This document shows, piece after piece, positions 4,640 to 6,702 of a stretch of DNA of 6,702 bases. The stretch's first letter is position 1; each line of letters opens with the position of its first letter. A program made the translations under genes and the position numbers. A model generated the notes under the pieces. The model had not been told where the DNA came from, made no database searches, and was given only the letters and a program-made list of their open reading frames with translations. The stretch is from the NCBI GenBank assembly GCA_023433185.1, contig JAEZEN010000274.1, positions 1 to 6,702 on the forward strand. Direction: 5' to 3'. The DNA comes from Pseudomonadota bacterium (GTDB lineage Bacteria; Pseudomonadota; Alphaproteobacteria; Rhizobiales; Kaistiaceae).

Positions 4640-6702
4640 ATGGCGACCGAGCGATACAACCCCAAAGAGGGCGAGGCCCGCTGGCAGGCGGACTGGGCCG
4701 AGAATGGCATCTTCGAGACCCGCAACGACGACCCGCGGCCGAAATACTACGTCCTCGAGATGTTCCCCTATCCCTCGGGACGCATCCACATGGGCCACGT
4801 CCGCAACTACACGATGGGCGACGTGGTGGCGCGCACCATGCGGGCGCGCGGCCACAACGTCCTCCACCCGATGGGCTGGGACGCCTTCGGGCTGCCCGCC
4901 GAGAACGCGGCGATGCAGAACAAGGTCGACCCGCGGGCCTGGACCTATGACAACATCGCGACCATGCGCGGCCAGCTCAAGACCATGGGCCTGTCGCTCG
5001 ACTGGAGCCGCGAGTTCGCGACCTGCGACGTCGACTACTACCACCGCCAGCAGATGCTGTTCCTCGATCTCTATGCGGCGGGGCTCGCCTACCGCAAGAA
5101 GTCGAAGGTGAACTGGGACCCGGTCGACCACACCGTGCTCGCCAACGAACAGGTGATCGACGGCCGCGGCTGGCGCTCGGGCGCCCTGGTCGAAAGCCGC
5201 GACCTGACGCAGTGGTTCTTCCGGATCACCGCCTATTCCGACGACCTGCTCGCGGCGCTGGACCGGCTCGACCGCTGGCCGGACAAGGTCCGCCTGATGC
5301 AGCGGAACTGGATCGGCAAGTCCGAGGGGATGCGCGTCCGGTTCGCCTTCGACGGCACGGCGCCGGACGGCTTCGACACGGTCGAGGTCTTCACCACCCG
5401 CCACGACACCCTGTTCGGGGCGAGCTTCATCGCGCTCTCACCCGACCATCCGCTCGCCACGGCCCTCGCCGCCGGCAACGAGGCGCTCACCGGCTTCATC
5501 GCCGAATGCCACCATGCCGGCACCAGCGAGGCGGCGATCGAGGGCGCCGAGAAGCGGGGCTTCGACACCGGGCTCCGGGTCGTCCACCCCTTCCGTCCAG
5601 AGGTGACGCTGCCGGTCTACGTCGCCAATTTCGTCCTCATGGACTATGGCACCGGCGCCATCTTCGGCTGCCCGGCGCACGACCAGCGCGATCTCGACTT
5701 CGCCCGGAAATACGGGCTGCGCGTGATTCCGGTGGTCATCCCGCACGGCGCGGACCCGCAATCCTTCACCGTCGGCGACGAGGCCTTCGTCGAGGACGGG
5801 ACGCTGTTCAATTCCGACTTCCTCGACGGCATGAGCGTGCCCGAGGCCAAGAAGACCGTCGCCGACCGTCTCGAGGATACCGTCCTCTACGGCAGGCCGC
5901 AGGGCGCCCGGCAGGTGAACTACCGGCTGCGCGACTGGGGCATCTCGCGCCAGCGCTACTGGGGCTGCCCGATCCCGGTCATCCATTGCGAGACCTGCGG
6001 CATCGTGCCGGTGCCGGCCCCCGACCTGCCGGTCAAGCTGCCCGAGGACGTTAGCTTCGACAAGCCCGGCAACCCGCTCGACCGCCACCCGACATGGAAG
6101 CACGTCGCCTGCCCGACCTGCGGCGGCCCGGCCGTCCGCGAGACGGACACGATGGACACCTTCGTCGATTCGTCCTGGTACTTCGCGCGGTTCACCGCCC
6201 CCCGGGCCGATCCGCCCACGGAACGCACGGCGGCCAATGACTGGCTGCCGGTGAATCAGTATATCGGCGGCATCGAGCACGCGATCCTGCATCTCCTCTA
6301 CTCGCGCTTCTTCACCCGGGCGATGCGCGACACCGGCCACATCGACCTCGACGAGCCGTTCCAGGGCCTGTTCACGCAAGGCATGGTGGTGCACGAGACC
6401 TATCGCCGGCCGGACGGCACCTGGGTGAGCCCGGCCGAGATCCGCATCGAGGAGACCGACGGCAGGCGCCGGGCGACCGAAATCGCCACCGGCGCGGCGC
6501 TCGAGATCGGCGCGATCGAGAAGATGTCGAAGTCGCGGCGCAACACCGTCGACCCGACCGACATCATCGACAGCTACGGCGCCGACACCGCACGCTGGTT
6601 CATGCTGTCCGATTCGCCGCCGGAACGCGACGTGATCTGGACCGAGGAAGGCGTCGCCGGCGCCCACCGCTTCGTCCAGCGCATCTGGCGGATCGTCTCG
6701 GA
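4640..6702 (+). CDS. leuS: Leucyl-tRNA synthetase (5' part; runs off the right edge)
   Basis: LeuRS charges tRNA-Leu with leucine in the cytoplasm. The frame is open from ATG 4640 to the window end, 687 full codons; with an E. coli length of 860 aa the last fifth (anticodon-binding and C-terminal parts) is missing. Landmarks in order are HMGH at 50-53 (class I HIGH motif), [13 protein letters not shown] (79-91), [17 protein letters not shown] (188-204), CP1 editing-domain TTRHDT (252-257) and [16 protein letters not shown] (336-351, with D348 matching the editing aspartate), [12 protein letters not shown] (431-442), a zinc-type insert with CETC (450-453) and CPTC (491-494), DTFVDSSWY (506-514), and KMSKS (628-632). 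E. coli LeuRS lacks these zinc cysteines. [16 protein letters not shown] is a normal family N-terminus and supports this start, though no clear Shine-Dalgarno precedes it. It is divergent from the rnk cluster. Confidence 0.97.
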   Translation, partial: MATERYNPKEGEARWQADWAENGIFETRNDDPRPKYYVLEMFPYPSGRIHMGHVRNYTMGDVVARTMRARGHNVLHPMGWDAFGLPAENAAMQNKVDPRAWTYDNIATMRGQLKTMGLSLDWSREFATCDVDYYHRQQMLFLDLYAAGLAYRKKSKVNWDPVDHTVLANEQVIDGRGWRSGALVESRDLTQWFFRITAYSDDLLAALDRLDRWPDKVRLMQRNWIGKSEGMRVRFAFDGTAPDGFDTVEVFTTRHDTLFGASFIALSPDHPLATALAAGNEALTGFIAECHHAGTSEAAIEGAEKRGFDTGLRVVHPFRPEVTLPVYVANFVLMDYGTGAIFGCPAHDQRDLDFARKYGLRVIPVVIPHGADPQSFTVGDEAFVEDGTLFNSDFLDGMSVPEAKKTVADRLEDTVLYGRPQGARQVNYRLRDWGISRQRYWGCPIPVIHCETCGIVPVPAPDLPVKLPEDVSFDKPGNPLDRHPTWKHVACPTCGGPAVRETDTMDTFVDSSWYFARFTAPRADPPTERTAANDWLPVNQYIGGIEHAILHLLYSRFFTRAMRDTGHIDLDEPFQGLFTQGMVVHETYRRPDGTWVSPAEIRIEETDGRRRATEIATGAALEIGAIEKMSKSRRNTVDPTDIIDSYGADTARWFMLSDSPPERDVIWTEEGVAGAHRFVQRIWRIVS

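Noticed and set aside
4502..5404. A 300-codon minus-strand frame across the leuS start
   Set aside because: It lies opposite the clearly conserved LeuRS N-terminus and shows no family features.
5212..6667. Long alternative frames on both strands over leuS
   Set aside because: The LeuRS frame carries every expected motif in register from 4640 to the window end, so these others are shadows.

Overview
This window reads as a piece of an alphaproteobacterial chromosome. The DNA is very GC-rich with strong GC bias at third codon positions. The LeuRS at the right end has alphaproteobacterial-looking sequence ([12 protein letters not shown], a four-cysteine zinc-type insert). Hyphomicrobiales is my best guess, from general resemblance only. 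All the genes belong to known families, and I found no phage, transposon, CRISPR or RNA gene.

Layout: (1) 1-500 (+) is the C-terminal part of a DppC/OppC-type ABC permease. It is followed after 59 nt by (2) 560-2071 (+), a complete periplasmic family-5 (peptide/opine/nickel class) solute-binding protein. Together they look like the end of a peptide-type ABC importer operon. (3) 2072-2165 is a short gap between convergent genes and holds a strong 13-bp hairpin. (4) 4311-2166 (-) is a compact three-gene cluster: two different Rnk-like proteins with GreA/GreB C-terminal domains, then dadA, the FAD D-amino-acid dehydrogenase. The second Rnk-like gene and dadA overlap by four bases (GTGA), and dadA has a strong internal Shine-Dalgarno. 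(5) 4312-4639 is a divergent intergenic region with several inverted repeats, including a perfect 12-bp palindrome, and weak promoter-like elements. (6) 4640 to the right edge (+) is leuS, leucyl-tRNA synthetase, missing roughly its last fifth.

How they may work together: the importer would bring peptides or similar solutes into the cell. DadA would oxidise D-amino acids to 2-oxo acids and pass electrons to the respiratory chain. A link between the convergent importer and dadA (for example, use of D-amino-acid-containing peptides from cell-wall turnover) is only an inference from proximity. The most unusual point is the tight coupling of two RNA-polymerase-secondary-channel-type (Rnk) proteins to a catabolic dehydrogenase. 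leuS is a housekeeping gene and probably unrelated to its neighbours.
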